A stretch of DNA of 40,457 bases from Parcubacteria group bacterium Greene0416_39 (GCA_007375675.1 VMEU01000001.1:1-40457); one strand, 5' to 3'. Counted from the first letter of the stretch, positions 29,109-37,406 are shown. Made by a program: numbers and translations. Notes: generated by a model not told the origin, from the sequence alone.

Positions 29109-30015
29109 CAAGAGCTGCTTTCATACTTTCGAGAGAGGACGTGATGAGGAGTACATTGCCCTTGAGAGCGTATACAATCCCAAAGTCTTTCACAGAAAAA
29201 GTCTGAAAGCGAATCAGGGTGTTTTGATAAGAGGTCTGTCTGAAAAAAGGAACATACGCCTTCCCTTTCTGTCCAATAACATTCCAAAGAGTTTCAAGGT
29301 CTTTTTCCATGTTTCCTTCCCACTGTTGGAGCATCTCCTGTACTCCTTGTGGACTCTGGAGCTGAAAAATAAAACCCAAACGTTTTTTGTCTTGAGAAAC
29401 AAAAGAGAATACCGTAAATTCATCTTGGATAATTTCCTTGAGTTGAGAAGGGAAAGGAAGTTCTGCCATCTTGTCTTTTACCAGCATTTTTGTGAGCCCT
29501 GAAGTTTCTTCTTTTGCGAGTAGTGTTTGAAAAAGAGAGAAGAGAGAAGGCTCGGGAGCCCGTCCAGAATCTTCTGGGCGAGGCTCGCCCCCTTCGGGGG
29601 CGGCAGGCGCTGGTGCTAGAGCAGGGGCTGTTTCCGCTTTACTGTTCTTTTGCATATTCCATACCGCAAAGGCTGCAATGTTGATGAGTATAAAGGTAAT
29701 GCCTAAAATCAGCGCAACCCTGATAAACACCTTGTCAAAACGAGCAGGCTTCTTTAAAGGAGCAGCTAAAGGAGCGGGTAAAGGAGCAGGTAAAGGAGAG
29801 GATAAGGGAACAGGTAAAGGAGCGGGTACAGGAGTGGGTAAAGAAACAGGGGCTTTGGGCTTAATGCTCATAATCTTTTCTCGTTCTTTCCCTGCCTGTT
29901 CTTCCCGAAGTTGTGCAACATCTTTTGCCATAGTACGAACCTCGTTCCGTTTCAGGAATTCCAAAGTCTCTTCTGGGCCTTGTTTTTCAATTGGATGTTC
30001 CGGGCTTTGTGGCAT
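29101..30015 (-). CDS. Proline-rich single-pass membrane protein, unknown function
   Basis: A 304-residue protein: soluble N-terminus with a charged helix (KDVAQLREEQAGKEREK, 31-47), a stretch of Pro-Leu-Pro-Ala repeats (59-88, from 12-nt DNA repeats), a membrane helix at about 96-119, an Ala/Pro linker (to about 155) and an outer domain of about 145 residues with TKMLVKDKMAELPFPSQL and GNVLLITSSLESMKAALA. I do not recognise the outer domain. It overlaps pnp by 29 nt; a start at ATG 29931 would remove the overlap. Part of the rpsO-NYN-pnp transcript by position. Confidence 0.75.
   Translation of the reverse strand: MPQSPEHPIEKQGPEETLEFLKRNEVRTMAKDVAQLREEQAGKEREKIMSIKPKAPVSLPTPVPAPLPVPLSSPLPAPLPAPLAAPLKKPARFDKVFIRVALILGITFILINIAAFAVWNMQKNSKAETAPALAPAPAAPEGGEPRPEDSGRAPEPSLFSLFQTLLAKEETSGLTKMLVKDKMAELPFPSQLKEIIQDEFTVFSFVSQDKKRLGFIFQLQSPQGVQEMLQQWEGNMEKDLETLWNVIGQKGKAYVPFFRQTSYQNTLIRFQTFSVKDFGIVYALKGNVLLITSSLESMKAALAP
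29755..29850. repeat. Eight 12-nt tandem repeats coding the proline-rich stretch
   Basis: Unit TAAAGGAGCAGG with variants, eight times, in frame (four residues per unit). Such arrays change length easily without a frameshift. Confidence 0.85.
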
Positions 30016-32101
30016 CTTTCAAAGAGAGATTAAGTCTTCCTTGTTCGTCAATCTCAATTACTTTCACAGGAATCACGTCTCCTATTTTCACCACGTCAGT
30101 CACCTTATTGACTCTGTGGGGGGCGAGCTGGGAGATGTGCACCAGTCCTTCGTGGCTACCGGCGAATTCCACGAACGCTCCGAATTCCATAATCCGCTTT
30201 ACCTTCCCCTGGTACATTTCTCCAACCTGCACGTCTTTCACCAGGTCTTTGATTACTTGAAGAGCTTTTGTCGCAAGGTCTGCGTTTTCTCCCGTGACAA
30301 ACACCTTTGCGGTGGCGTCGTCAATGTCAATTTCAACTTTGTATTCAGCCGTAAGCTTATTGATGGTTTTTCCTCCTGGGCCAATGAGTAGCCCTATTTT
30401 ATCGGGGTTGATATCCATAGAAAAAACTCTCGGGGCAAGAGGAGAAAGCTCGGCCCTGGGTTTCTCAAGCGTTTTTAAAAGAACTCCTTTGATGATTTCT
30501 TCTCTTGTCTTTTTTGCCTGAACCAAAGCCTGTTTGAATATCTCCTCGGTTATCCCTTTTATCTTTACGTCAAGCTGGAGAGCGGTGACGCCCTCTTGAG
30601 TGCCCGCTATTTTAAAGTCCATGTCTCCGTGGTGATCTTCAGGGCCTTGAATATCTGTGAGAAGCTTCCAGTCTTTGCCTTCAGACATCAGGCCCATTGA
30701 GATGCCAGCCACCGGATTCTTAATAGGGACGCCTGCGTCCATTAAAGCCAACGAAGAAGAGCAGCAAGAAGCCATGGACGTCGAACCATTGGAAGACAAT
30801 ACTTCAGTTACGATTCGTATGGTGTACGGGAACTCATCAAACGTGGGAATCACAGGAAGCAGCGCTTTTTCTGCAAGCATGCCGTGGCCAATTTCTCTTC
30901 TTCCGGGGCCGCGTAGAGGCTTTACTTCTCCTGGCGCGTAGGGAGGAAAGTTGTAGTGGTGCAAAAAGCGTTTCTTGCCAATAAACTCCATGCCTTCCAG
31001 GAGTTTCTGGTCTCCGGGAGCGCCCAATGTCAAAAGGGAGAGTGTTTTGGTTTCTCCTCTCGTGAATACCGCCGATCCGTGCGTTCTTGGGAGGAGTCCC
31101 ACCTGGGCTCCCAGGGGGCGTATTTCGTCAACGCCGCGGCCGTCCACGCGTTTCCCTTCTTTGAGAAGGCCCTCGTGCACGACCCTGTCTACTTCTCGTT
31201 CAAAGAAATCTTTTGCCTGGTTTTCAGATCCTGCGTATTTTTCTTTTGTAAAGTCTATGAGTTCCTTGGACAGAGCGTTTATCTTTTGCATGCGCGCAAA
31301 TTTTTCTCCTGTGAACAACGCATTCTTGAGTTTGTCTCCGATAAATTCTTGGAGGCCTTTTTCAAGCGCTTCCTGGCCCTCAGGAATCTTGATTACAATC
31401 TTTGCTTTTCCTTCTGACTCCCTCAGTTTTTCAATGAACTGGAGGGATTCCAGAAGGTATGGTTTTGCAAACGCCAAGGCGTCTTGAACAATTGATTCCC
31501 CAACCTCGTTGCATCCCCCCTCTATCATATTGAGGAGAACATTGTCTCCTTCTTTGGTGGCGGCGAACACAATATCCAGGTCGCCCTTTTCCCGTTCTTC
31601 GTAGGTAGGATTTACAATGAAAGTTCCTTGCACTTTCCCCACTCGTACCCCTGCAACCGGTCCGTTCCAGGGAATGTCGGAAAGCGAGAGGGCCGTGGAA
31701 GCTCCGAGCAAACTCAACATATCAGGGTCGTTTACGCCGTCCCATGAAAGGCATGTGGTGATGACCTGCACCTCCCGTTTGAAACTCTGGGGGAACAAGG
31801 GCCGAATCGCCCGGTCTACAAGCCTTGCCGAAAGGATTGCTTCGTCTGTAGGCCTGCCTTCTCTTCTTACAAAGCGGGAGCCTAAAATCTTGCCTGCCGC
31901 ATAGAATCGTTCTTCATAGTCCACGGTCAAAGGGAAAAAGCCCATATTTGAGCTTTGCTCCCCAGACATCACGGCAGTAACTAAAGCGACGGTATCGCCC
32001 GTTCTCATAAGAACTGCTCCGTTTGCCTGGCCGGCAAGGTCAGTCTTTTCAAAGAAAATTTCTTTGTCTTTGAGTTTTAGTGAAAAAGAGGAATCGGCCA
32101 T
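29987..32101 (-). CDS. pnp: Polyribonucleotide nucleotidyltransferase (PNPase)
   Basis: PNPase degrades RNA 3' to 5' with phosphate. The 704 residues have the standard order: first RNase PH domain (from FSLKLKDKEIFFEK; FVRREGRPTDEAILSARLVD), helical linker, second RNase PH domain (GSAVFTRGETKTLSLLTLGA; SNGSTSMASCCSSSLALMDAG; GDMDFKIAGTQEG), KH domain (about 560-626 with LIGPGGKTINKL) and S1 domain (about 627-700 with GAFVEFAGSHEGLVHISQL). It overlaps the NYN gene by 25 nt and the proline-rich gene by 29 nt, and with rpsO forms the conserved rpsO-pnp pairing interrupted by one gene. RNase Y, another RNA-decay enzyme, is at the end of the window. Confidence 0.97.
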   Translation of the reverse strand: MADSSFSLKLKDKEIFFEKTDLAGQANGAVLMRTGDTVALVTAVMSGEQSSNMGFFPLTVDYEERFYAAGKILGSRFVRREGRPTDEAILSARLVDRAIRPLFPQSFKREVQVITTCLSWDGVNDPDMLSLLGASTALSLSDIPWNGPVAGVRVGKVQGTFIVNPTYEEREKGDLDIVFAATKEGDNVLLNMIEGGCNEVGESIVQDALAFAKPYLLESLQFIEKLRESEGKAKIVIKIPEGQEALEKGLQEFIGDKLKNALFTGEKFARMQKINALSKELIDFTKEKYAGSENQAKDFFEREVDRVVHEGLLKEGKRVDGRGVDEIRPLGAQVGLLPRTHGSAVFTRGETKTLSLLTLGAPGDQKLLEGMEFIGKKRFLHHYNFPPYAPGEVKPLRGPGRREIGHGMLAEKALLPVIPTFDEFPYTIRIVTEVLSSNGSTSMASCCSSSLALMDAGVPIKNPVAGISMGLMSEGKDWKLLTDIQGPEDHHGDMDFKIAGTQEGVTALQLDVKIKGITEEIFKQALVQAKKTREEIIKGVLLKTLEKPRAELSPLAPRVFSMDINPDKIGLLIGPGGKTINKLTAEYKVEIDIDDATAKVFVTGENADLATKALQVIKDLVKDVQVGEMYQGKVKRIMEFGAFVEFAGSHEGLVHISQLAPHRVNKVTDVVKIGDVIPVKVIEIDEQGRLNLSLKDATKPGTSN

Positions 32102-32616
32102 TTTTTTCGTTGTTTTAAAAGGTATTTATCTGCGGGAGCCTCAAGGTCTATAAATTCGTCAGCAACCTCTCTAATTTTGCTTGAGGTTGATTTTCCGAAT
32201 GCTATTGCTTCCACGCGTTTGCCGTGGTTTTGAAGGTATTCTATCAAAGGAGCAAAATCTCCGTCTCCTGAAACAATGACTACTGCGTCAACGCTGTCTG
32301 AAGTTTTGATGGCGTCAACTGCAATGCCCACGTCCCAGTCTGCCTTTTTTAACCCGCCATAATACTCCTGGAGATCTTTTACCCTTGTTTCAATGCCAAG
32401 GCTTGTGAGCGCGTCAAAAAACGGTTTTTCCTCGCCTGTTTTGGTGCGTACCACGTACGCAAACGCACGGATAAGCTTTCGTCCTGCAACCGCGGTTTTT
32501 AAAATCTCTCCAAAGTTCACCTTTGATTGATAGAGGTTCTTTGCAGAGTGGTACATGTTCTGCACGTCAATGAAGACTGCAACTCTCTGGTCTTTGTTTT
32601 TGAGCGTTGTCACCAT
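32077..32616 (-). CDS. NYN-domain nuclease-like protein (LabA/DUF88)
   Basis: A 179-residue PIN-like NYN domain protein: RVAVFIDVQNMY (D17), KADWDVGIAVDAI (D93, D95, D101) and VIVSGDGDFAPLI (D118, D120) give the acidic metal site of the family, so it is probably an RNase. It starts directly behind rpsO (1 nt) and overlaps pnp by 25 nt, in the middle of an operon for ribosome protein S15 and PNPase. This suggests a role in RNA processing or decay, by context only. Confidence 0.9.
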   Translation of the reverse strand: MVTTLKNKDQRVAVFIDVQNMYHSAKNLYQSKVNFGEILKTAVAGRKLIRAFAYVVRTKTGEEKPFFDALTSLGIETRVKDLQEYYGGLKKADWDVGIAVDAIKTSDSVDAVVIVSGDGDFAPLIEYLQNHGKRVEAIAFGKSTSSKIREVADEFIDLEAPADKYLLKQRKKWPIPLFH

Positions 32617-32886
32617 TTATGCCGCCTTGATGCCGAGTTTTTTTGCGAGAGCGACATAGCGTTTTGGGCTCTCGTGCTTTAGGTATGCCAGGAGAGTTCT
32701 TCTTTTAGCAACCTGGCGAAGCAGTCCTCGTTTTGAAGAAAAATCCTTCGGGTGTTTCTTAAGGTGGGAGATCAATCGTAAAATTTCCTCTGAAAGCAAA
32801 GCAACCTGAACCTCTGAAGACCCAGAGTCAGTTTCATGGATTTTGTGTTGCTCAATAACCTTTTCTTTGGCCTTCTGTGTGAGCAT
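32617..32886 (-). CDS. rpsO: 30S ribosomal protein S15
   Basis: Eighty-nine residues of normal length with the family core IHETDSGSSEVQVALLSE, HLKKHPKDFSSKRGLL and RRTLLAYLK. S15 is a primary 16S rRNA binder. The promoter ends 6 nt before the ATG (leaderless), so the leader-based autoregulation known from E. coli rpsO cannot operate here. It is the first gene of rpsO-NYN-pnp. Confidence 0.97.
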   Translation of the reverse strand: MLTQKAKEKVIEQHKIHETDSGSSEVQVALLSEEILRLISHLKKHPKDFSSKRGLLRQVAKRRTLLAYLKHESPKRYVALAKKLGIKAA

Positions 32887-32892
32887 AGTGTT

Positions 32893-32921
32893 ACTCTATC
32901 AGAAAAGCATAAAAAATTCAA
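32893..32921 (-). promoter_or_regulatory. rpsO promoter
   Basis: Minus strand: TTGAAT (32921-32916), 17-nt spacer, TAGAGT (32898-32893), 6 nt to ATG 32886. Confidence 0.7.
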
Positions 32922-32938
32922 GTGCCCCCAGAAGGAAT

Positions 32939-32980
32939 CGGGGAGTCATTCGACTCCCCGCCCCGTCGAATGACGGGGCG
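32939..32980. repeat. 42-bp double-hairpin repeat, copy B (intergenic)
   Basis: CGGGGAGTC-ATTC-GACTCCCCG and CGCCCCGTC-GAAT-GACGGGGCG share a central CG. Same length and core as the copy inside tsaE (359-400); the outer stem bases differ but stay paired, which argues for selection on the hairpin. Confidence 0.85.
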
Positions 32981-32988
32981 AACCTTTG

Positions 32989-33062
32989 TGCCCCCATCGC
33001 GACTCGAACGCGAAACCTTGATCTTAAGAGGATCCTGCTCTAGCCAATTGAGCTATGGGGGC
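32989..33062 (-). tRNA. tRNA-Lys (anticodon CTT)
   Basis: Cloverleaf with acceptor GCCCCCA/TGGGGGC, D-stem GCTC/GAGC, anticodon loop CTCTTAA, T-arm TCGCG-TTCGAGT-CGCGA and discriminator A. The first anticodon-stem pair is G-A. CCA is not encoded. Confidence 0.9.
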
Positions 33063-33071
33063 GGAAAGATT

Positions 33072-33524
33072 TTATGGTTTCACCGGGCACCAGGAAGCGG
33101 TGTCTGTCCAGCTCTTGAGACTAAAACCTGGGCTGACGCCGATGGCAGTGAACAAGGTACCCAGGAGTAGCCCTGAAGCGTATATAATAATGAGGCCTAC
33201 GACAACTGCAGTCAAGACAGCACCCGCCTTTTTTAACCTAGTAGGATCTCCTCCTGCAGTCATCAAAAGGAATCCTCCCAAGACAATAAGGATGGTTGCG
33301 ACGATGGGTACGATACCGGCTCCTAATGGTGGGGGTAAGAGAAAGAAGTTTATTATGTTCCCGCCAAGCACGAAGATGTGGCATAGTCCGCAGGCAGACT
33401 GTTTTGTCCCATCTGGATTGATTCCTCCGCAGGGAATAAGCCCTGCATCCGCGACAGACGGCAAAAGAGCAAGCGCCAAAAATGCTATAGCAAAAAGAGG
33501 AAATAGTTTTTTCATTGTGGTCAT
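33072..33524 (-). CDS. VirB2/TrbC-like two-helix membrane protein (pilin-like)
   Basis: A 150-residue protein (147 if translation starts at the second ATG, 33515) with a signal peptide (MKKLFPLFAIAFLALALLPSVADA), a Cys-containing strand GLIPCGG ... CGLCHIFVLGGNIINFF, and two membrane helices (about 70-90 and 101-125) joined by TAGGDPTRLKKAGAV. The block GLxPCxx...CGxxHIFxLxxNxI is shared with the C-terminus of the FN3 protein (GGLVPCD ... CGIEHIFLLIRNLIDF), so the two are homologous. TATACT ends 5 nt before the first ATG. It lies directly behind tRNA-Arg on the same strand and may also be released by tRNA processing. It is 6 kb away from the main cluster. Confidence 0.75.
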   Translation of the reverse strand: MTTMKKLFPLFAIAFLALALLPSVADAGLIPCGGINPDGTKQSACGLCHIFVLGGNIINFFLLPPPLGAGIVPIVATILIVLGGFLLMTAGGDPTRLKKAGAVLTAVVVGLIIIYASGLLLGTLFTAIGVSPGFSLKSWTDTASWCPVKP

Positions 33525-33542
33525 AGTTCAGTATATCATGCT

Positions 33543-33617
33543 TGGTGCCTTCGCCAGGATTCGAACCCGGAATACAACGTCCGAAGCGTTGCGTGATATC
33601 CGTTTCACCACGAAGGC
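33543..33617 (-). tRNA. tRNA-Arg (anticodon TCG)
   Basis: Acceptor GCCTTCG/CGAAGGC, D-stem GTGA/TCAC, anticodon arm CAACG-CTTCGGA-CGTTG, T-arm CCGGG-TTCGAAT-CCTGG, discriminator A. Here CCA is encoded (33545-33543). Confidence 0.92.
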
Positions 33618-33682
33618 ATTATGAAGTAATCATACCATTTTAGATTGAAAAATTCAATGATTTCAGCTACCATACACTTGCT

Positions 33683-35125
33683 ATGGATATTCCAAAAGAA
33701 GTACAGTCTGTTGTTGCTCAACTTGAGAAAAAAGGCTTTGAAGCGTACATTGTGGGCGGGTGCGTAAGAGATCTGCTCTTGCAAAGAGAACCTGAAGACT
33801 GGGACGTTGCAACTTCGGCAAAGCCAGAGGAGGTCCAGGCAATATTTCCAGATAACTTCTATGAGAACAAGTTTTTCACCGTAACGGTCCAGACGCAAAG
33901 CGCCAACCCCAAGCTCAAAGATATTGAGGTGACAACGTTCCGGTCTGACATGAAGTATGGGGATCGGAGGCATCCAGAAGAGGTGCAATATGCAAAGACT
34001 ATTGAAGAAGATCTTGCAAGAAGGGATTTTACAATCAATGCGATGGCACTCGGATTAAAATTGGTTGATCCTTTTGAAGGGCAGAAGGATTTGAAAGTAA
34101 AACTCATTCGCGCAGTAGGAGATGCTGACGCAAGGTTCCAGGAAGACGCCTTGCGCATGATGCGAGGAGTGCGCTTTGCTGCAACCTTGGGATTCGAGCT
34201 TGAAGAAAAGACGAGCAAGGCGATTGAAAAGAATTCAGCTCTGCTCAAAGAGATTTCCCAGGAGCGCATTCGAGACGAGCTTGTGAAAATCATTATGGGA
34301 GGTGGCGCCGCAGCCGGCGTTGAACAGATGAGAGAGCTTAGACTTTTGCAGTACATCATCCCGGAGCTTTTAGAGGGAGTGGATGTTAGCCAGAACAAGC
34401 ATCACATCTACAACGTGTGGGAACATAACCTACATTCTTTGGAGTACGCAACTTCCAAGGGGTGGGGGTTGCGTGTGCGTTTGGCAGTGTTGCTTCACGA
34501 CGTTGGCAAGCCCAGAACAAAACGCGGGGAGGGCCTAGACGCTACATTTTACAACCACGAAGTAGAGGGGGCAAAAATGATGCAGAGGATTCTCTCTCGC
34601 CTGAAGTTTTCTCGCGAGGATACTGAACAAATCTCTGACCTTGTGCGTTATCACATGTTCTACTATAACGTAGGAGAAGTTACCGAGTCTTCGGTTCGCA
34701 GGTTACTGGCAAAGATAGGGCCAGAGAACATGGAAGAACTCCTGCAGGTTCGCATGGCAGATAGAATTGGTTCTGGCGTGCCCAAAGCCCAGCCCTACAA
34801 GCTCCGCCATTTGCGCTACATTATAGATAAGGTTTCCCAGGATCCGATTTCAGCAAAAATGCTGAAACTCAATGGCGACAATGTGATGAAACTTCTCAAA
34901 ATCTCGCCAGGGCCTAAAGTGGGGTGGGTTCTAGACGTTCTGTTAGGAGAAGTGCTGGATGATCCTGCAAAGAACAAGAAAGAGCTTTTGGAAGCTCGGG
35001 CAAAGGAATTGCACGCTCTTTTAGACAAAGATCTTAAAGAGTTATCCCTGCAAGCGAAACACGGAAAAGAGGAAGTTGAAACAGAAAGAGACAAGGCAAC
35101 AAAACAAAAATACTGGGTGACGTAA
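33683..35125 (+). CDS. CCA tRNA nucleotidyltransferase / poly(A) polymerase family
   Basis: A 480-residue class II nucleotidyltransferase that adds CCA to tRNA ends, needed because three of the four tRNA genes here do not encode it (poly(A) polymerase activity is the alternative within the family). The catalytic head has GGCVRDLLL (25-33) and the metal motif EDWDVAT (D39, D41), then RRDFTINAMAL, the RNA-binding EDALRMMRGVRFAATLGF, and an HD domain with HIYNVWEHNLHSLEYA and LLHDVGKP. The C-terminus is charged and helical. The start follows the divergent tRNA-Arg by 66 bp. Confidence 0.92.
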   Translation: MDIPKEVQSVVAQLEKKGFEAYIVGGCVRDLLLQREPEDWDVATSAKPEEVQAIFPDNFYENKFFTVTVQTQSANPKLKDIEVTTFRSDMKYGDRRHPEEVQYAKTIEEDLARRDFTINAMALGLKLVDPFEGQKDLKVKLIRAVGDADARFQEDALRMMRGVRFAATLGFELEEKTSKAIEKNSALLKEISQERIRDELVKIIMGGGAAAGVEQMRELRLLQYIIPELLEGVDVSQNKHHIYNVWEHNLHSLEYATSKGWGLRVRLAVLLHDVGKPRTKRGEGLDATFYNHEVEGAKMMQRILSRLKFSREDTEQISDLVRYHMFYYNVGEVTESSVRRLLAKIGPENMEELLQVRMADRIGSGVPKAQPYKLRHLRYIIDKVSQDPISAKMLKLNGDNVMKLLKISPGPKVGWVLDVLLGEVLDDPAKNKKELLEARAKELHALLDKDLKELSLQAKHGKEEVETERDKATKQKYWVT

Positions 35126-35147
35126 TTGTGTTCCAAAATCAGCAATT

Positions 35148-35220
35148 CAGGGTGTGGTCTAGCAGCTAAGACACCGGTTTCGGGAACCGGAAATCGAGGG
35201 TGCAAATCCCTCCACCCTGA
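35148..35220 (+). tRNA. tRNA-Pro (anticodon CGG)
   Basis: Acceptor CAGGGTG/CACCCTG with the C1-G72 pair and A73 of bacterial tRNA-Pro, D-stem GTCT/AGAC, anticodon arm CCGGT-TTCGGGA-ACCGG, T-arm GAGGG-TGCAAAT-CCCTC. T-loop position 55 is G instead of the usual T. CCA is not encoded. Confidence 0.92.
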
Positions 35221-35225
35221 CAACA

Positions 35226-36119
35226 TTAATGTAAAAAATCTCTGAATTTATTTTTAAGACTACTCTCTAAATAATTTTTGGGATATATGTCTTTTGGATA
35301 AATCCCGATTAAATGGATGTTGTATTTTTTACAAAGCATCTCTTTTTCTCTTATGGAGCGGTCGTATCTTGGACTATCATTTGCTAAACCAAAATATTCT
35401 ACAAAAAGTTCTTTATTTTTAGCGAATATTTTCCAGTCCGCCTTATGATGTGTTGTTGGATAATACGCATCTCTTTCATGTAAGATATTGTTTTTATCAA
35501 GCCAATTATCAATCAAAAGCTCCGAAATGGAATCGCATACATGACCATCTATAGCCTTAGCATTAACGCGCTTATACATCCGATTATCATGTGAGCGGTT
35601 GGGGATAAACCCTGCCGTCTGAATAGCCTTATTCCAAGAGCCAAATGTTGTAATACATCGTTCTGCGAGTGTTCGGACATCGCGCTTTGCAGGAGTTCGT
35701 TGCATCTCAGATGCTGTTTGTTTAAGGAGTTTTATCAGTTGTTCTGGGGTATATCCTTTTCTGCCACTTTTCCCACATTGGCGGGAGCAGTATTTGTTTT
35801 CACCCCTAAACCGTTTGCGGCACTCCTCATACGCACATACTTTTGGTTTGACTCTATATCTTGGAGCAATAAAGTTACTTTGCTTGGCAGCGCACGAGCT
35901 TGAGCAGTAGTTATGCGGTGAAATTGCGGAAAGCGCCCGTGCAAATTTCTCGTTGCAGTATTCGCAAGCAAGTATTTTTCGCTGTGTTTTATACTGATAC
36001 TCGCACTTTCTGGAACAATAGAAATTCCACCCAAATTTTAAATTTTCATTAAATCGGCCGACGCTTCGATAAATTGGTTTTTTACAATTTTTACAAAAAA
36101 CTTTTTTAAGATCAGTCAT
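35226..36119 (-). CDS. Homing-endonuclease-like protein (zinc fingers, HNH-associated repeat, PD-(D/E)XK-like end)
   Basis: A 297-residue protein in three parts: three CxxC...CxxxC zinc fingers (CKNCKK ... YCSRKCEY; CEYCNEKF ... YCSSSC; CAYEECRKRF ... YCSRQCGK, up to about 130), a homing-endonuclease-associated repeat (TPEQLIKLLKQTA ... FGSWNKAIQTAGFI, about 142-195), and a C-terminal nuclease-like part with DSISELLIDNWL, HHKADWKIF and ELFVEYFGL, where E, D and E fit a PD-(D/E)XK site. It is clearly more AT-rich than its neighbours and ends 5 bp from tRNA-Pro, so it looks acquired. Target and mobility are unknown. Confidence 0.75.
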   Translation of the reverse strand: MTDLKKVFCKNCKKPIYRSVGRFNENLKFGWNFYCSRKCEYQYKTQRKILACEYCNEKFARALSAISPHNYCSSSCAAKQSNFIAPRYRVKPKVCAYEECRKRFRGENKYCSRQCGKSGRKGYTPEQLIKLLKQTASEMQRTPAKRDVRTLAERCITTFGSWNKAIQTAGFIPNRSHDNRMYKRVNAKAIDGHVCDSISELLIDNWLDKNNILHERDAYYPTTHHKADWKIFAKNKELFVEYFGLANDSPRYDRSIREKEMLCKKYNIHLIGIYPKDIYPKNYLESSLKNKFRDFLH

Positions 36120-36243
36120 GGGTCTTATTTACTATTTTGGGTTTATAAATTAATATTAAACTAAAAGGGGCTGGGTCTTTATTGATTATACCATAACTTG
36201 GAGGATTTAGCCCCAGTCCGAATCTGGGTGCTCCGACAGACAC

Positions 36244-37377
36244 ATGAAAACCAACATTTTTCTTATTGCAGGCATTCTTGTAGCACTCCTGTTTCTTTCT
36301 ATGGTATTGACGAGGGAAAATCCTTCAGAACAAGCACCTTTGCCCGCCCAAGGGTCTATTGAATCATTCGTAAACCAAATGCTCTCGCAAGAGCAGCGCA
36401 GGGAAGAGGATCCTTCCGTGGTCGACGTTCCCTTAGCCGAGCCATGTGAAGGAGCGAACCATACGAATTTTGATTGTTATGAGGACTACTTTAAGAACAC
36501 AGTAAAACAGCAAAGCATTGTGTACGCATTTGATGCTTTGAAAACAATATACCCCAGTAATGAATACGCAAGGGCACAGTGCCACCCCATCACCCACGTG
36601 ATTGGACAGGAGGCCTCAAAAAAGTTTGCAACCGTTGCAGAGGCATACACCCAGGGAGACAGCTTTTGCTGGTCTGGGTATTACCACGGAGTTTTGGAAG
36701 GTGTTATCGCAAAGATTGGTTACACCAACCTTGCGAGTCAAATGGATGACATTTGCGCTCCTCTTGCAAAAGCGCGTCAGTACAGTTTTGACCATTATAA
36801 CTGCGTTCACGGCTTGGGCCACGGAATTATGGCAATAACGCAAGACGAATTGTTCCAGTCTTTGGAAACCTGCAATGTTCTAAGCGACACCTGGGAGAGG
36901 CAATCGTGCTGGTCAGGCGCTTTTATGGAGAACATTATTATTGACAACAAGAACCACTTCACAAAGTACTTAAAACCAGAAGATCCTTTGTACCCTTGCA
37001 ACGAGGCAGGCAAAGAGTATAAAGGTACGTGCTATCTCATGCAAACCTCGTATATGCTGAAACTCACGAACGGAGACTTTGCAAAGGTATTTGAGCAGTG
37101 TGCAATGGCTGACGAAGGCTTTCAAGACATCTGCTACCAGAGCTTAGGAAGAGACGCTTCAGGCAGAAGCGTGAGCAACGTGCAGCAGACCAAGGCAACG
37201 TGCATCCTTGGGAAAGATTTTCAGCAGCAATCTAATTGCGTGATTGGCGCAGTAAAAGATTTTATTTCCTACCACCATTCCGATATTCAAGCAAAAGAAC
37301 TTTGTTCGTCGCTCGAAAGTTTAGAATTGCAGCAGGTGTGTAAGTCTACCTCAGAAACCTACGCAAAGGTATTATAA
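36244..37377 (+). CDS. Secreted Cys/His-rich helical-repeat protein, unknown function
   Basis: A 377-residue protein with an N-terminal membrane anchor or signal (MKTNIFLIAGILVALLFLSMV) and an outer part with 16 Cys and several conserved-looking His motifs: CHPITHVIGQEA, CWSGYYHGVLEG, CVHGLGHGIMA, CWSGAFMEN. Cys recur in pairs 10-13 residues apart inside helical units of about 35 residues (DICAPLAKARQYSFDHYNC; TCNVLSDTWERQSC; QCAMADEGFQDIC; TCILGKDFQQQSNC; LCSSLESLELQQVC), which suggests disulfide-stapled TPR/Sel1-like hairpins. There is no CxxCH, so it is not a c-type cytochrome. The His-rich centre could bind a metal. I do not know the family name. Confidence 0.75.
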   Translation: MKTNIFLIAGILVALLFLSMVLTRENPSEQAPLPAQGSIESFVNQMLSQEQRREEDPSVVDVPLAEPCEGANHTNFDCYEDYFKNTVKQQSIVYAFDALKTIYPSNEYARAQCHPITHVIGQEASKKFATVAEAYTQGDSFCWSGYYHGVLEGVIAKIGYTNLASQMDDICAPLAKARQYSFDHYNCVHGLGHGIMAITQDELFQSLETCNVLSDTWERQSCWSGAFMENIIIDNKNHFTKYLKPEDPLYPCNEAGKEYKGTCYLMQTSYMLKLTNGDFAKVFEQCAMADEGFQDICYQSLGRDASGRSVSNVQQTKATCILGKDFQQQSNCVIGAVKDFISYHHSDIQAKELCSSLESLELQQVCKSTSETYAKVL

Positions 37378-37406
37378 ACGCAAGCTGGGGGTCGGGGTGA
37401 TTTTGA

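Noticed and set aside
36206-36235. CCCAG-TCCGAAT-CTGGG followed by TGCTCCGA looks like the T-arm and 3' end of a tRNA
   Set aside because: No 5' half (CGGAGCA), D-arm or anticodon arm is found upstream, and T55 is replaced by C. A tRNA remnant is possible but not supported enough to list.
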